NCBI RefSeq assembly: GCF_042646165.1
Contig: NZ_JBHRTC010000008.1
Origin: Microbaculum marinum
GTDB lineage: Bacteria; Pseudomonadota; Alphaproteobacteria; Rhizobiales; Tepidamorphaceae
Length of the DNA stretch: 64,000 bases
Direction: 5' to 3' (one strand)
Positions 25,542 through 34,328 of this stretch are shown piece by piece (the first letter of the stretch is position 1; the number at the start of each line of letters is the position of its first letter). The position numbers and the translations under genes are program-made. Under the pieces are notes generated by a model. It saw nothing but the letters and a program-made list of their open reading frames with translations, was not told the DNA's origin and did no database searches.

Positions 25542-26081
25542 ATGCACGACAACCATCACAGCCCCGGACATGCGGGGGTGCCGGCGACGCCCGTGGTCCA
25601 CTGCGGCTACGACTGGCTCGAGACGCTGGCGCTGGAGCAGGTGCGCTGGCTGTGCATCGGCTACGGCAAGAACAGCTGCCTCGGCTGGGAAACGGCGATT
25701 GCCAGGGCGGAACTCATTCTCGGCGAGGAGCGCGGACCGCTGTTCTTCGCCGCGATCTCGCGGGTAATGGCCGCGATCCGCGGCGGCCGCAGGAGCCCGC
25801 TCGCCTATTCGGATCCTGCCTGTCCGGTCTGCAGCCGCAGCGTGCTCGATCCCGAGCGGGCGATCATGCGGGTGATCCGGGCGGCGCGTCGGAGGGATGG
25901 AACGGCGCTCGATTCTTACGCGTTCCTGATGCTCGAGGGCCAGAACCCGGCGGATCTGACGTCTGCGGCGCGCCGACTTGCCGTGGTGATGGAGCGCATC
26001 GAAGCGGAGCAGCAGGCGATCAACCGGTCCTGGCAGCGCCCGGCGCCACGGCCGCTGCCGGATGCCGCCGGACGGTCCTGA
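25542..26081 (+). CDS. Uncharacterised 179-residue protein
   Basis: I do not recognise this protein. It has no signal peptide or membrane helix. The first 20 residues are histidine- and proline-rich (HDNHHSPGHAG). A helical body follows, with EQVRWLCIGYGKNSCLGWETA, then a CPVC pair in DPACPVCSRSVLD, and a helical C terminus that could form dimers. Four cysteines in total could bind a metal. GAGAGCGGC precedes the ATG. It is flanked by a VOC gene and an ABC ATPase and has its own palindromic site upstream, so it is probably an independently controlled gene. The coding frame is long and codon use fits the region, so it is very likely real. Confidence 0.75.
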   Translation: MHDNHHSPGHAGVPATPVVHCGYDWLETLALEQVRWLCIGYGKNSCLGWETAIARAELILGEERGPLFFAAISRVMAAIRGGRRSPLAYSDPACPVCSRSVLDPERAIMRVIRAARRRDGTALDSYAFLMLEGQNPADLTSAARRLAVVMERIEAEQQAINRSWQRPAPRPLPDAAGRS

Positions 26082-26127
26082 GCCGGACCGCGGCAACGGA
26101 CGGCAGCGACAGACGGACGGAGCGCGG

Positions 26128-27831
26128 ATGACCGACGGGGATGACAGCGACGGCAGGGGCACCGACAGCCCGGACACCGACCGCCCGGTCCTGGAGATCA
26201 GGAACCTCACCATCGAACTGCCGCGCAAGGCCGACCGTCGCTACGCGGTAAAGGATGTCTCGCTGTCGCTCAGGCGCGGCGAGATCCTGTGCATCGTCGG
26301 GGAATCCGGCTCCGGCAAGTCCGTGATGACCAGCGCCGTCATGAACGCCGTGCCGCCGGGGCTGACGATCACCAGCGGCGAGATCCTGTTCAATGGCCGC
26401 GATGTCCTTGGCTTCTCCGAGGAGGAGCTGCGGCAGATGCGCGGCGCCAGGATCGCGATGATCTACCAGGAGCCGATGGCCGCGCTCAATCCGGCCATGC
26501 GGGTCGGCAAGCAGGTCGACGAGGTGTTCCAGTTCCACCGCCCCGAGATCGCCGCAGCCGACCGCAAGGCACAGACGCTGGCGCTGTTCGAGCAGATGCA
26601 CCTGCCGACGCCGGCGCGCATCTACGACTCCTATCCCCACCAGATCTCGGGAGGGCAGTGCCAGCGCGTCGTCATCGCCATGGCGCTCGCCTGCAAGCCG
26701 GACGTGCTGATTGCCGACGAGCCGACCACGGCGCTCGATGTGACCACCCAGCGCCAGATCCTGTCGCTGATCGCCGAGCTGAAGGGCATCTACGACAACG
26801 GCACGCTGTTCATCACGCACGATTTCGGGGTGGTCGCCGACATCGCCGACCGCGTCGCCGTGATGTGCTGGGGCGAGATCGTCGAGGAGGGTCCGGCCGA
26901 GCAGGTGCTGATGCATCCGCGCGTCGACTACACCCGGATGCTGGTCGATGCGATGCCGGCGCTGGAGACGGCGCGCCAGCCCGACCTCGGCCGCGACGAT
27001 CCGCCGATCATGGACGTGCGCTCGCTGCACAAGGTCTACAGCGACGGCAGCCGCGAGGTGCACGCGCTCAACGACGCCAGCTTCGTTCTGCGGCGCGGCG
27101 AGACGCTGGCGGTGGTCGGCGAATCTGGATCCGGCAAGTCGACCCTCGCCAAGGCGCTGATCCGCCTGACCGAGCCGACGGAGGGCACGGTCTTCATCCA
27201 CGAGCGCGATTTCCTGGCGCTCGGCGGACGCGACCTGCAGACCGCGCGGCGCGAGATCCAGATGATCTTCCAGGATCCCTTCGGCTCGCTCAATCCGAGC
27301 CACAGAGTCGGCCGGATCATCACCCGCGGGCCGATCCTGATGGGCGTCGGAAAGGAAGAGGCGCGCGAGCGCGCCCTGGAGCTGCTCGAGCTCGTCGGCC
27401 TGTCGCGCGACGCCTACGACCGCTATCCGCGCAACTTCTCCGGCGGCCAGCGCCAGCGCATCGGCATCGCCCGGGCGCTGTCGATGGAGCCGGACGTGGT
27501 GATCGCCGACGAAAGCGTCTCCGCCCTCGACCTGTCGGTCCAGAAGCAGGTGCTGCGGCTGATCGACGACCTGCAGCGGCGGCTGGACACGGCGATCATC
27601 TTCATCACCCACGACCTGCGCGTCGCCGCCCAGATCTCCGACTACATCACCGTCATGGAGAAGGGCGTTATGGTGGAATACGGCACCGCTGAGGAGGTCT
27701 TCAGCGCCCCGAAGCATCCCTATACGAGGATGCTGCTCGACGCCGCCCCCGGCCGGGACTGGCACCCGCCAAGGCTCGATCCGCAGGAGGCCGAACGGAT
27801 CATCGCCGAGACCGCCGAGGCCAGGCGCTAG
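26128..27831 (+). CDS. Dipeptide/oligopeptide-type ABC transporter, fused double ATPase
   Basis: A 567-residue cytoplasmic ATPase made of two nucleotide-binding domains in one chain, as in GsiA or YejF. Each half has Walker A GESGSGKS, an ABC signature (ISGGQCQRV in the first half, FSGGQRQRI in the second), Walker B and an oligopeptide-transporter C-terminal segment (HPRVDYTRMLVDAMP, HPYTRMLLDAAP). It would power import of peptides, glutathione or similar solutes. No permease or binding protein gene is adjacent, so its partners lie elsewhere. GGAG before the ATG at 26128 supports that start. Confidence 0.93.
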   Translation: MTDGDDSDGRGTDSPDTDRPVLEIRNLTIELPRKADRRYAVKDVSLSLRRGEILCIVGESGSGKSVMTSAVMNAVPPGLTITSGEILFNGRDVLGFSEEELRQMRGARIAMIYQEPMAALNPAMRVGKQVDEVFQFHRPEIAAADRKAQTLALFEQMHLPTPARIYDSYPHQISGGQCQRVVIAMALACKPDVLIADEPTTALDVTTQRQILSLIAELKGIYDNGTLFITHDFGVVADIADRVAVMCWGEIVEEGPAEQVLMHPRVDYTRMLVDAMPALETARQPDLGRDDPPIMDVRSLHKVYSDGSREVHALNDASFVLRRGETLAVVGESGSGKSTLAKALIRLTEPTEGTVFIHERDFLALGGRDLQTARREIQMIFQDPFGSLNPSHRVGRIITRGPILMGVGKEEARERALELLELVGLSRDAYDRYPRNFSGGQRQRIGIARALSMEPDVVIADESVSALDLSVQKQVLRLIDDLQRRLDTAIIFITHDLRVAAQISDYITVMEKGVMVEYGTAEEVFSAPKHPYTRMLLDAAPGRDWHPPRLDPQEAERIIAETAEARR

Positions 27832-27901
27832 CCCCCCGGCTCGTGCCGGCCATGCTCGCGCGGGCATATTCCCGCGGGAGGCGGCGTGCTATGTCGTGGG
27901 C

Positions 27902-30265
27902 ATGAACGACGTCACAAGAACGCCCGCCTATTGCGCCCAGTGCCGCTCCCGGTGCGGCTGCAACGCGGTCATCGAGAACGGCCGGATCCTGGCGATCGAG
28001 CCGCTGCCGGGACATCCCAGCGGCGAGAAGCTGTGCCCGAAGGGCAAGGCGACGCCGGAACTGGTCTACCATCCCGACCGCCTGACCACGCCGCTGCGGC
28101 GCACCTCGCCGAAGGGCGCCGGCAGGACTACCTGGGAACCGATCTCCTGGGACGAGGCGCTCGCCACCATCGCGGAGCGGATGGCCGGCATCCGCGACCG
28201 GCACGGACCCGAGCAGGTCGCCTTCTCCGTCACCACGCCGAGCGGCACCCAGATCTCCGACGGGATCGCCTGGGTCGAGCGGTTCATTCGCGGCTTCGGC
28301 AGCCCGAACATGATCTACTCGACCGAGATCTGTAACTGGCACAAGGACGTCGCCTCGAAGTTCACCTACGGCTGGGACATCGGAACGCCGGATTTCGCCG
28401 AAAGCGAGCTGATCGTCCTGTGGGGCCACAACCCGACGGCGACCTGGCTCGCCCGCTCCGTCGAGGTGCAGAAGGCGATGAAGCGCGGGGCGAGGCTGCT
28501 CGTCGTCGACCCGCGGCCGACCCTCTATGCCCGCCGCGCCGACTGCTGGCTCAGGGTCAGGCCGGGGACCGACCAGGTGCTGGCGCTCGGTCTCGCCAAC
28601 CTGCTGATCGGCGACGGCGGCATCGACGCGGACTTTGTTCGGGAATGGACCAACGGGCCGATGCTGGTGCGCTCCGACACCGGCGCCTTCCTGCGGCAGT
28701 CGGATATCTCCGCCGGCGGCAGCCCGGACGTCCTGCTGGCCGCCGGCCCCGGCGGCACGCCGCTGCGCTACGACGCGGCCGCCCGGCGCTGGCTCGACGA
28801 CCCCGGGACTGTCGAGCTCGACGCCGCATATATAGCCAATGTCGGCGCGCGCGACGTCGCCTGCCGGAGCGCTTTCGGGGTATTCGCCGACACGGCTTCA
28901 GCCTGGACGCCAGAACGTGTCGAGGCGATCACCGGCGTGCCGACCGAGGCGCTGCGTGCGGCCGCCGCTCTCCTCGCGCAGAGCAAGGCGACCTCCTACT
29001 ACGCCTGGAACGGCGTCGGCCAGAGCACGACGGCGAGCCAGACCGACCGGGCCATCTCGATCCTCTATTCGCTGACCGGCTGCTACGGCCGCAAGGGCGG
29101 CAACGTTCCCGGCGTGGCGGCGCCGTTCGCGGACATCTCCGGGCACGACCTCCTCACCGACGAACAGCGCGCCAAGGCGGTCGGCCTCGACGAGCGGCCG
29201 CTCGGCCCCGGCCGCACCGGCTGGGTCACCGGCCGCGACGTCTACCGCGCAATCCTCGACGGCGAGCCGTATCCCGTCCGCATGCTGTTTTCCTTCGGCA
29301 CCAACCTGCTCGTCTCGCAGCCGGACACCGACCGGGCGCGGGAGGCCTTCGAGCGGCTGGAGTTCCACGTCCACACCGACTTCTTCCTCAACCCGAGCGC
29401 CGAATACGCCGACATCGTCCTGCCTGTCTCGACCTCGTGGGAGCGCGAGGGCCTGCGCACAGGCTTCGACGCAAGCCTCCAGGGTCTGCGCCGCGTGCAA
29501 TTGCGGCCGGCTGTCATCGAGCCGGTCGGCGAGGCGCGCAGCGACACCGACATCGTGATCGACCTGGCCCTGCGCCTGGGGATGTCGGAGACGTTCTTCG
29601 GCGGCGATGCGGACCGCGGCCACGATCACGCGCTGGCCCCCGCCGGGCTCACGGTGGAGCAGCTGCGGGCTTCGCCGGAAGGAATCGACCTGCCGGGATC
29701 GGTGCCCTACCGGCCGTATGCCCGAGCCGACGGAGCAGGCGTGCCGGCCGGCTTCCCGACGCCGACGGGCCGGCTGGAGATCTATTCCGAGCGTCTGCTC
29801 GAGCACGGCTACGCGCCCGTCCCCGAGGTGAGCGGCGATGCTGCCGACCCCGATCCCGATTTCCCGCTCACCGTCAGCTGCGCCAAGGTCGTCGCATTCT
29901 GCCACAGCCAGCATCGCAATCTCGCATCGCTGCGCCGGCTGATGCCGGACCCGATGCTGGAGATGTCCGCGGAGAGCGCCGCTGAGCGGGGCATCGCCGA
30001 CAACGACTGGGTGAAGGTGGCGACGCGCACGGGGTCCTTCGTCGCCCGCTGCCGGATCGTCAGGGATCTGGAGCCCGCAATCGTGTTCGCCCAGCACGGC
30101 TGGTGGTTCCCCGAGGCGGACCAGGCAAACGGTGGCACGGCGGGCCCCCGGGCTGCGAACATGAACCAGGCGGTCGACACCTCCAGGAGCGACCCGATCA
30201 GCGGGTCGATCCCGCTGCGGGCAACTCCCTGCCAGGTAGAGAGGATGGACGCGCCGGCATCCTGA
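27902..30265 (+). CDS. Molybdopterin oxidoreductase, single subunit with [4Fe-4S] site
   Basis: A 787-residue enzyme of the molybdopterin oxidoreductase (DMSO reductase) superfamily. The N terminus binds a [4Fe-4S] cluster through CAQCRSRCGC and a later CPKGKA. The active-site region reads YSTEICNWHKD, whose cysteine is the likely Mo or W ligand. The cofactor-binding C-terminal domain contains WGHNPTATW (early), SFGTNLLVSQPD, and HGWWFPEADQANGG near the end. No Tat signal is present, so it is cytoplasmic. There is no iron-sulfur or membrane partner nearby. The substrate is unknown. A GTG at 27896 is an alternative start. Confidence 0.9.
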   Translation: MNDVTRTPAYCAQCRSRCGCNAVIENGRILAIEPLPGHPSGEKLCPKGKATPELVYHPDRLTTPLRRTSPKGAGRTTWEPISWDEALATIAERMAGIRDRHGPEQVAFSVTTPSGTQISDGIAWVERFIRGFGSPNMIYSTEICNWHKDVASKFTYGWDIGTPDFAESELIVLWGHNPTATWLARSVEVQKAMKRGARLLVVDPRPTLYARRADCWLRVRPGTDQVLALGLANLLIGDGGIDADFVREWTNGPMLVRSDTGAFLRQSDISAGGSPDVLLAAGPGGTPLRYDAAARRWLDDPGTVELDAAYIANVGARDVACRSAFGVFADTASAWTPERVEAITGVPTEALRAAAALLAQSKATSYYAWNGVGQSTTASQTDRAISILYSLTGCYGRKGGNVPGVAAPFADISGHDLLTDEQRAKAVGLDERPLGPGRTGWVTGRDVYRAILDGEPYPVRMLFSFGTNLLVSQPDTDRAREAFERLEFHVHTDFFLNPSAEYADIVLPVSTSWEREGLRTGFDASLQGLRRVQLRPAVIEPVGEARSDTDIVIDLALRLGMSETFFGGDADRGHDHALAPAGLTVEQLRASPEGIDLPGSVPYRPYARADGAGVPAGFPTPTGRLEIYSERLLEHGYAPVPEVSGDAADPDPDFPLTVSCAKVVAFCHSQHRNLASLRRLMPDPMLEMSAESAAERGIADNDWVKVATRTGSFVARCRIVRDLEPAIVFAQHGWWFPEADQANGGTAGPRAANMNQAVDTSRSDPISGSIPLRATPCQVERMDAPAS

Positions 30266-30357
30266 CCTGGCCGTGCCACCACCTTCGATCGCGCGACCGG
30301 GGGCAACGACATTCGGCCTCGGCACGGCCTCGCGGTGCCGCCGCCCGTGCGAACCGC

Positions 30358-31992
30358 CTAGATTCCCTTCTCCGCCAGGAACTCGCCGACGGCATCGAAT
30401 CCGGCCTGCCAGGCCGGTTCGTAGTCGACGATGATATGGCTCCGGCTCTCCAGCGGGACGAAGCGCGCGTCGGGGATTTCCGCGGCGATCGCGCGGCCGA
30501 GGTCCAGCGGGATTCGCTGGTCGTACTTCGAATGCAGCACGATCGTCGGCGCCTTGACGTGGGCGAGCCTGTGTCGGACGTCGATATATCCGAACGCGTC
30601 CTGGAACCGTGCCGCGTTGTGCGGCGAGGTGGTCAGGCGCTGGAACTCGTCGAACCAGGCGAGGTCGCCCGGGTCCGCATCCGGCATGAAGGTCTGTGAA
30701 AAGATGTGCCGGTAGGCCGGATTGTCGGTACCCCACCCCACCTCCGTCAGCTTCAGCACCGCCTCGCGCCTCTCCTGCTCGTCCGGAGTGGCCAGGTGTC
30801 GCCAGCCGGCCGCGTAGCCGCCGACCAGCACCAGGCCGCTCACCCGCTCCGGATGGCGCACCGCGTACTCGATCGAAACAGCGCAGCCCTGTGAAATCCC
30901 CAGGAGGGGGAAGCGGTCCAGCCCGAGCTTGTCGACGACCGCCTCGAGGTCGTCGACGAACGCTTCGAAACTCAGGTCCTCGACGTCCCAGTCCGACAGA
31001 CCGCAGCCGCGCTCGTCGTAGCGGATGAATGTGCGGCGCCGGGCGATCGCGGCAAAGCTCCGGCCCCAGATGGGACTTCCCCAGTCGAACTCGAGATGAT
31101 TCAGCCAGTTGGCCGCCTTCAGCATCGGCGGCCCCGATCCTACGGTCGCATAGGCGATCTTGGTCCCGTCGCGGGCCTGGCAGAAGCCGATCCGCTGGGC
31201 GCGCAAGGCACGCGACTTGAAGCTCGTCCCGGTCGTACCGGCATGCCGGTCTGCGATTGAGGAGCCGGGCGCAGGCGCGCCGGCCGCCGCGTCATGCCTG
31301 GATCGCCGCCGGCGTCCCGTGCCGCCCGCTTGTCCGTCGGCCGAAGCGGACGAGGCCCGGGCGTTGTCCGCCGCGCCGTCGGGTTCGACCTCCCTCCAGA
31401 GCCGCTGCCACTTCTTTGCCGAAGCCGCAGAGATTGCCGGATGGGTGGCGAGCCGTCCGAGGACGTCGGCGCGGGCCGCCTCGGCATCGTCGCGCTCGGC
31501 CAGCAGCCAGGCGTCGAAGGCCTCGTCGCCGGCGCCGTCGAGCCCGTCCAGCAGCACCAGGTCCAGTTGCCTGGCCATCTGTTCGAGGTCAGCGACGGGG
31601 AGAGGGCCCCCGTCCTGTCGCAGGCGCTCGTGAATCCTCCTGATGTCGACATCGACGTCTTCGACATCGAACTGGACCCGTTCACGATCGGCCACGATTC
31701 GCGCGCGGTCCGGCGCATCCACCGCCCGTCGCAGCTTGCTCAGCGACCAGCGCAACGCCGCCTTGGGGTCGTCGGGCAGGGCCCAGAACAACTCGCACAG
31801 GCGCTCGCGGCGATGCGGGCGGGCGGTCGCAACGAGGAAGCCCAGAAGTGCTCGCGCCTTGCGTGACGCGGGAAGGGCAACCTCCGATCCGGAAGCGATG
31901 ACGCGTAGCTCGCCCAAGAGAGAGACCTGGAGATCTTGCGGCACGCGCAACTCCCGGCTGCAAAAACAACGACGTCGCGGCAGCAATACCAC
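30358..31992 (-). CDS. BTAD-type transcriptional activator fused to an alpha/beta hydrolase
   Basis: A 544-residue two-part protein. Residues about 20-100 form an OmpR-like winged helix of the SARP/BTAD type (VSLLGELRVIASGSEVALP, ARALLGFLVATARPHRRERL), and 100-200 form the helical BTAD region. After a low-complexity linker (215-260), residues 265-544 are an alpha/beta hydrolase with the elbow GISQGCA, the acid in HSKYDQRIPL and the histidine in ESRSHIIVDY. The hydrolase triad looks intact. The fusion suggests a regulator that senses or cleaves a small ester or lactone. It starts with GTG and is divergent from a cytochrome P450 365 bases away, its likely target. Confidence 0.87.
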   Translation of the reverse strand: MVLLPRRRCFCSRELRVPQDLQVSLLGELRVIASGSEVALPASRKARALLGFLVATARPHRRERLCELFWALPDDPKAALRWSLSKLRRAVDAPDRARIVADRERVQFDVEDVDVDIRRIHERLRQDGGPLPVADLEQMARQLDLVLLDGLDGAGDEAFDAWLLAERDDAEAARADVLGRLATHPAISAASAKKWQRLWREVEPDGAADNARASSASADGQAGGTGRRRRSRHDAAAGAPAPGSSIADRHAGTTGTSFKSRALRAQRIGFCQARDGTKIAYATVGSGPPMLKAANWLNHLEFDWGSPIWGRSFAAIARRRTFIRYDERGCGLSDWDVEDLSFEAFVDDLEAVVDKLGLDRFPLLGISQGCAVSIEYAVRHPERVSGLVLVGGYAAGWRHLATPDEQERREAVLKLTEVGWGTDNPAYRHIFSQTFMPDADPGDLAWFDEFQRLTTSPHNAARFQDAFGYIDVRHRLAHVKAPTIVLHSKYDQRIPLDLGRAIAAEIPDARFVPLESRSHIIVDYEPAWQAGFDAVGEFLAEKGI

Positions 31993-32357
31993 CGTGCCTA
32001 CAACGCTGACAACAACGGTATATCACCACTTAGCTGCCGCTACGACATTGGGGCCAAAGCCGAGGCGATCCCCGTCCGATGAGGATGGTGTCTCGCTTCG
32101 GCTTTCGGCCGTTCGGAGCCGTCCGTGGTTGGGGACAGCGCAATGCTGCCTCGACCTTGCAGAAGACGGCCGGCGCGACCCGCAACGGGGCGACGCCCAA
32201 GTTGACGAGGAACATTGGAATGTCTGCGACAGCCCGTTCTCGAATGGGCACGACGTAGACGGATCACCCGATAGCGAACCGTCTGGCCGGCGTCGTCACG
32301 ACCCTGCGATGCCCCGCCGGCCTGACCTGAACGATATTTCAGACAATGGAGTGACTT
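31993..32357. other. 365-base intergenic region between the BTAD-hydrolase regulator and the P450
   Basis: No gene was recognised in this divergent spacer. Short open frames on both strands lack family features or ribosome sites. The left part is less GC-rich than the region and repeats the word ACAAC (for example ACAACGCTGACAACAACGG, about 31998-32016), which may hold binding sites for the regulator. GGAG at about 32347 serves the P450. Promoters for both genes must lie here, but I could not place them. Confidence 0.4.
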
Positions 32358-33575
32358 ATGAACCGGCACATCACTGCCGACACAGCCGCGCTTCCGTTCA
32401 TAGACCTGTCTGCCCTCGCGGAAGAACCGCATGCCGCTTTCGCCGCCTTGCGCAAAGAGCACGCGATCATTCAGGTGGGCGAGAGGCAGTACATGGCGCT
32501 GCGCGCCCACGACGTCCTGGCGATGCTGGGCGATCCGAGGACGATCCAGGTCGAAGGTCCCGACTATGTCGAGTTGAACGGGATCCCCGACGGTGTCGTT
32601 GCGCGATTCCTCAAGGACATCTTCCTCTTCGGCAATGGCGATGCGCATCGGGCCAAGCGCGGGCTCTTCGCCCGCACCTTCGCGCACGGGGCGATCCGGG
32701 AGGCCCGGCCGCGGATCCGCGCCGTGGCCGACGCGATCGTTGCCGATCTGCCGCGCAGCGAGTCCTTCGACTTCATCGAGCGCATGGCAGCCCGCGTGCC
32801 GGCCGAAATGATTGCCGCCATACTGGGACTGCCCGGGTCGGAAGTTCCCTATTTCACACGCCACGCCTGCACGGTCGCGCGGGCGCTGACGCCGGTCTAT
32901 CCGCATCGCCATCACAGGGAAATAGAGGACGCGGCGCTCCACCTGTCCACCTATGTCGAGGAGCACATGCTTGCCCGGATGGTCGAGCCCCGCGACGACG
33001 TTCTCTCGAAGCTGGTTGCCGACTGGCGGTCAAATCAGGTGATCCCGTTCCCGAGTCTGGTCCATCAGGTGCTCGGAATCATTCTCGGCGGCAGCGACAC
33101 GACACGCGCGGCATTCGCGATGCTCGTCGCCCTGCTCGTGCAGCACCCTCGGCAGTGGCGGTTGGTGAAGGACGATCAGGCCCTGATCCCCGGCGCCGTC
33201 GCCGAGGCCCTGCGCTACGAGCCCTCGGTCGGGTCTGTCGCCCGCTTCACGACGGCTCCCGTCGAGGTCGGCGGCGTGCTGCTGCCGGCGGGTGTGATGC
33301 TGCGCGTCAGCACCATGTCGGCGATGCGCGATCCTGCGCTCTACGCCGATCCCGACCGCTTCGACATCCGCCGTTGCGACCATCCGCGCATGCACCCGGT
33401 ATTCGGGGCGGGCCCGCACCGCTGCATCGGCGAGATGCTGGCGCGGCTCGAGATGCAGGAGGGCCTCGATGCCCTGGTCTGCGCCGTCCGGGAGATCGAA
33501 ATCGAGACGCATCCCCGGATGACCGGATGTGGCGGCATTCGCCAGATCAGCCCGATGCGGGTGCGAATCCGCTGA
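32358..33575 (+). CDS. Cytochrome P450
   Basis: A 405-residue soluble bacterial P450 monooxygenase. The haem-thiolate loop is FGAGPHRCIGEMLAR near residue 356. The oxygen-activating I helix reads ILGGSDTTRAAF, and the K-helix ExxR is in AEALRYEP. GGAGTGACTT before the ATG gives good translation spacing. No ferredoxin or reductase gene is near, so electrons must come from shared redox partners. It is divergent from a BTAD-hydrolase regulator, and a DUF1127 gene follows 101 bases downstream. The substrate is unknown; the pairing with a ligand-type regulator suggests an inducible or secondary-metabolic role. Confidence 0.95.
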   Translation: MNRHITADTAALPFIDLSALAEEPHAAFAALRKEHAIIQVGERQYMALRAHDVLAMLGDPRTIQVEGPDYVELNGIPDGVVARFLKDIFLFGNGDAHRAKRGLFARTFAHGAIREARPRIRAVADAIVADLPRSESFDFIERMAARVPAEMIAAILGLPGSEVPYFTRHACTVARALTPVYPHRHHREIEDAALHLSTYVEEHMLARMVEPRDDVLSKLVADWRSNQVIPFPSLVHQVLGIILGGSDTTRAAFAMLVALLVQHPRQWRLVKDDQALIPGAVAEALRYEPSVGSVARFTTAPVEVGGVLLPAGVMLRVSTMSAMRDPALYADPDRFDIRRCDHPRMHPVFGAGPHRCIGEMLARLEMQEGLDALVCAVREIEIETHPRMTGCGGIRQISPMRVRIR

Positions 33576-33676
33576 ACCGAAGATTCTGAACGGGCACCCG
33601 CCGGTGCGGCCCGCATCGCTCTGCGACCGCCCCCGATTTCGATATCGGCGGCCCCCCAGACCCTATGGAGTTGAAA

Positions 33677-33940
33677 ATGGAAATGCACACGAATGCCTCG
33701 CTTCGCGCGGTTCACGGTTTCGACGGGAGCGTGCACGCCCGGTTCGGGCTGCGCGCCTGGCTCGCTGGCGTCCTGAAGCACATGCGGGACGTCCGGCGCC
33801 GGCGGCGCGACTATGATCTGCTCTTGGACAAGACCGAGCGCGAACTCAATGACATCGGCCTGACCCGGGCGGACGTCGTCGACGCGGTCAGGCATGGTCA
33901 CGGGCTGCATCGCAGATACCCGGAGACCGGGCCGCTCTGA
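33677..33940 (+). CDS. DUF1127 small basic protein
   Basis: An 87-residue basic protein with a C-terminal DUF1127 motif (RRRDYDLLLDKTERELNDIG, about 46-65), a helical arginine-rich element. In alphaproteobacteria such proteins act in RNA turnover and in phosphate and carbon metabolism. GGAG at 33667-33670 lies six bases before the ATG at 33677, so that start is preferred over the in-frame ATG at 33665, which overlaps the ribosome site. It follows the P450, possibly as a separate unit. Confidence 0.85.
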   Translation: MEMHTNASLRAVHGFDGSVHARFGLRAWLAGVLKHMRDVRRRRRDYDLLLDKTERELNDIGLTRADVVDAVRHGHGLHRRYPETGPL

Positions 33941-34026
33941 ACGACCCCCGGGCATCCGGCCGTCACATAGCCGTCCTTGGCGCCCCGGGGCTGAAGTCGC
34001 TGCCCCGTCGGGGCCGTGGAGGAAAC

Positions 34027-34101
34027 TGGAGCGGGCGATCGGGATCGAACCGACGACATTCAGCTTGGGAAGCTGACGTTCTACCACTGAACTACGCCCG
34101 C
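34027..34101 (-). tRNA. tRNA-Gly (anticodon CCC)
   Basis: A complete tRNA on the minus strand, 72 bases plus an encoded CCA (34027-34029). The acceptor stem pairs GCGGGCG with CGCCCGC; the D arm contains AGTTCAGTGGTAGAAC; the anticodon stem TCAGC/GCTGA encloses the loop TTCCCAA, giving CCC, which reads GGG codons. The T arm has GGTTCGATCC. There are no integrase genes or flanking direct repeats, so it is not used as an attachment site in this window. Confidence 0.95.
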
Positions 34102-34328
34102 ACCGGGCGACAGAACAGCCGCAGGGCGGCGGATCTGTCAAGTGGGAAGAGGGCGGCAAACATCCCACCGGGCGGCGGACGCGAGGCGACCCGCCGCCCC
34201 CGTTCAGCCGTAAAGCGAAAGTGAACGGCCGTTACGGGCGGCAGGCTGTGCGGTTTCGCCGAGTCTGCTAGGTTTCGCGGCGACCATCGTGCGCGTGCCG
34301 ATTCCGATCCGCATCCAGATCCCGCTCC

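Noticed and set aside
33988..34015. GC-rich inverted repeats downstream of tRNA-Gly as a terminator
   Set aside because: Short arms, no T-run and several alternative pairings; not supported well enough to annotate.
34027..34101. tRNA-Gly as an integration site
   Set aside because: No integrase, no flanking copy of the tRNA end and no change in gene content near it.
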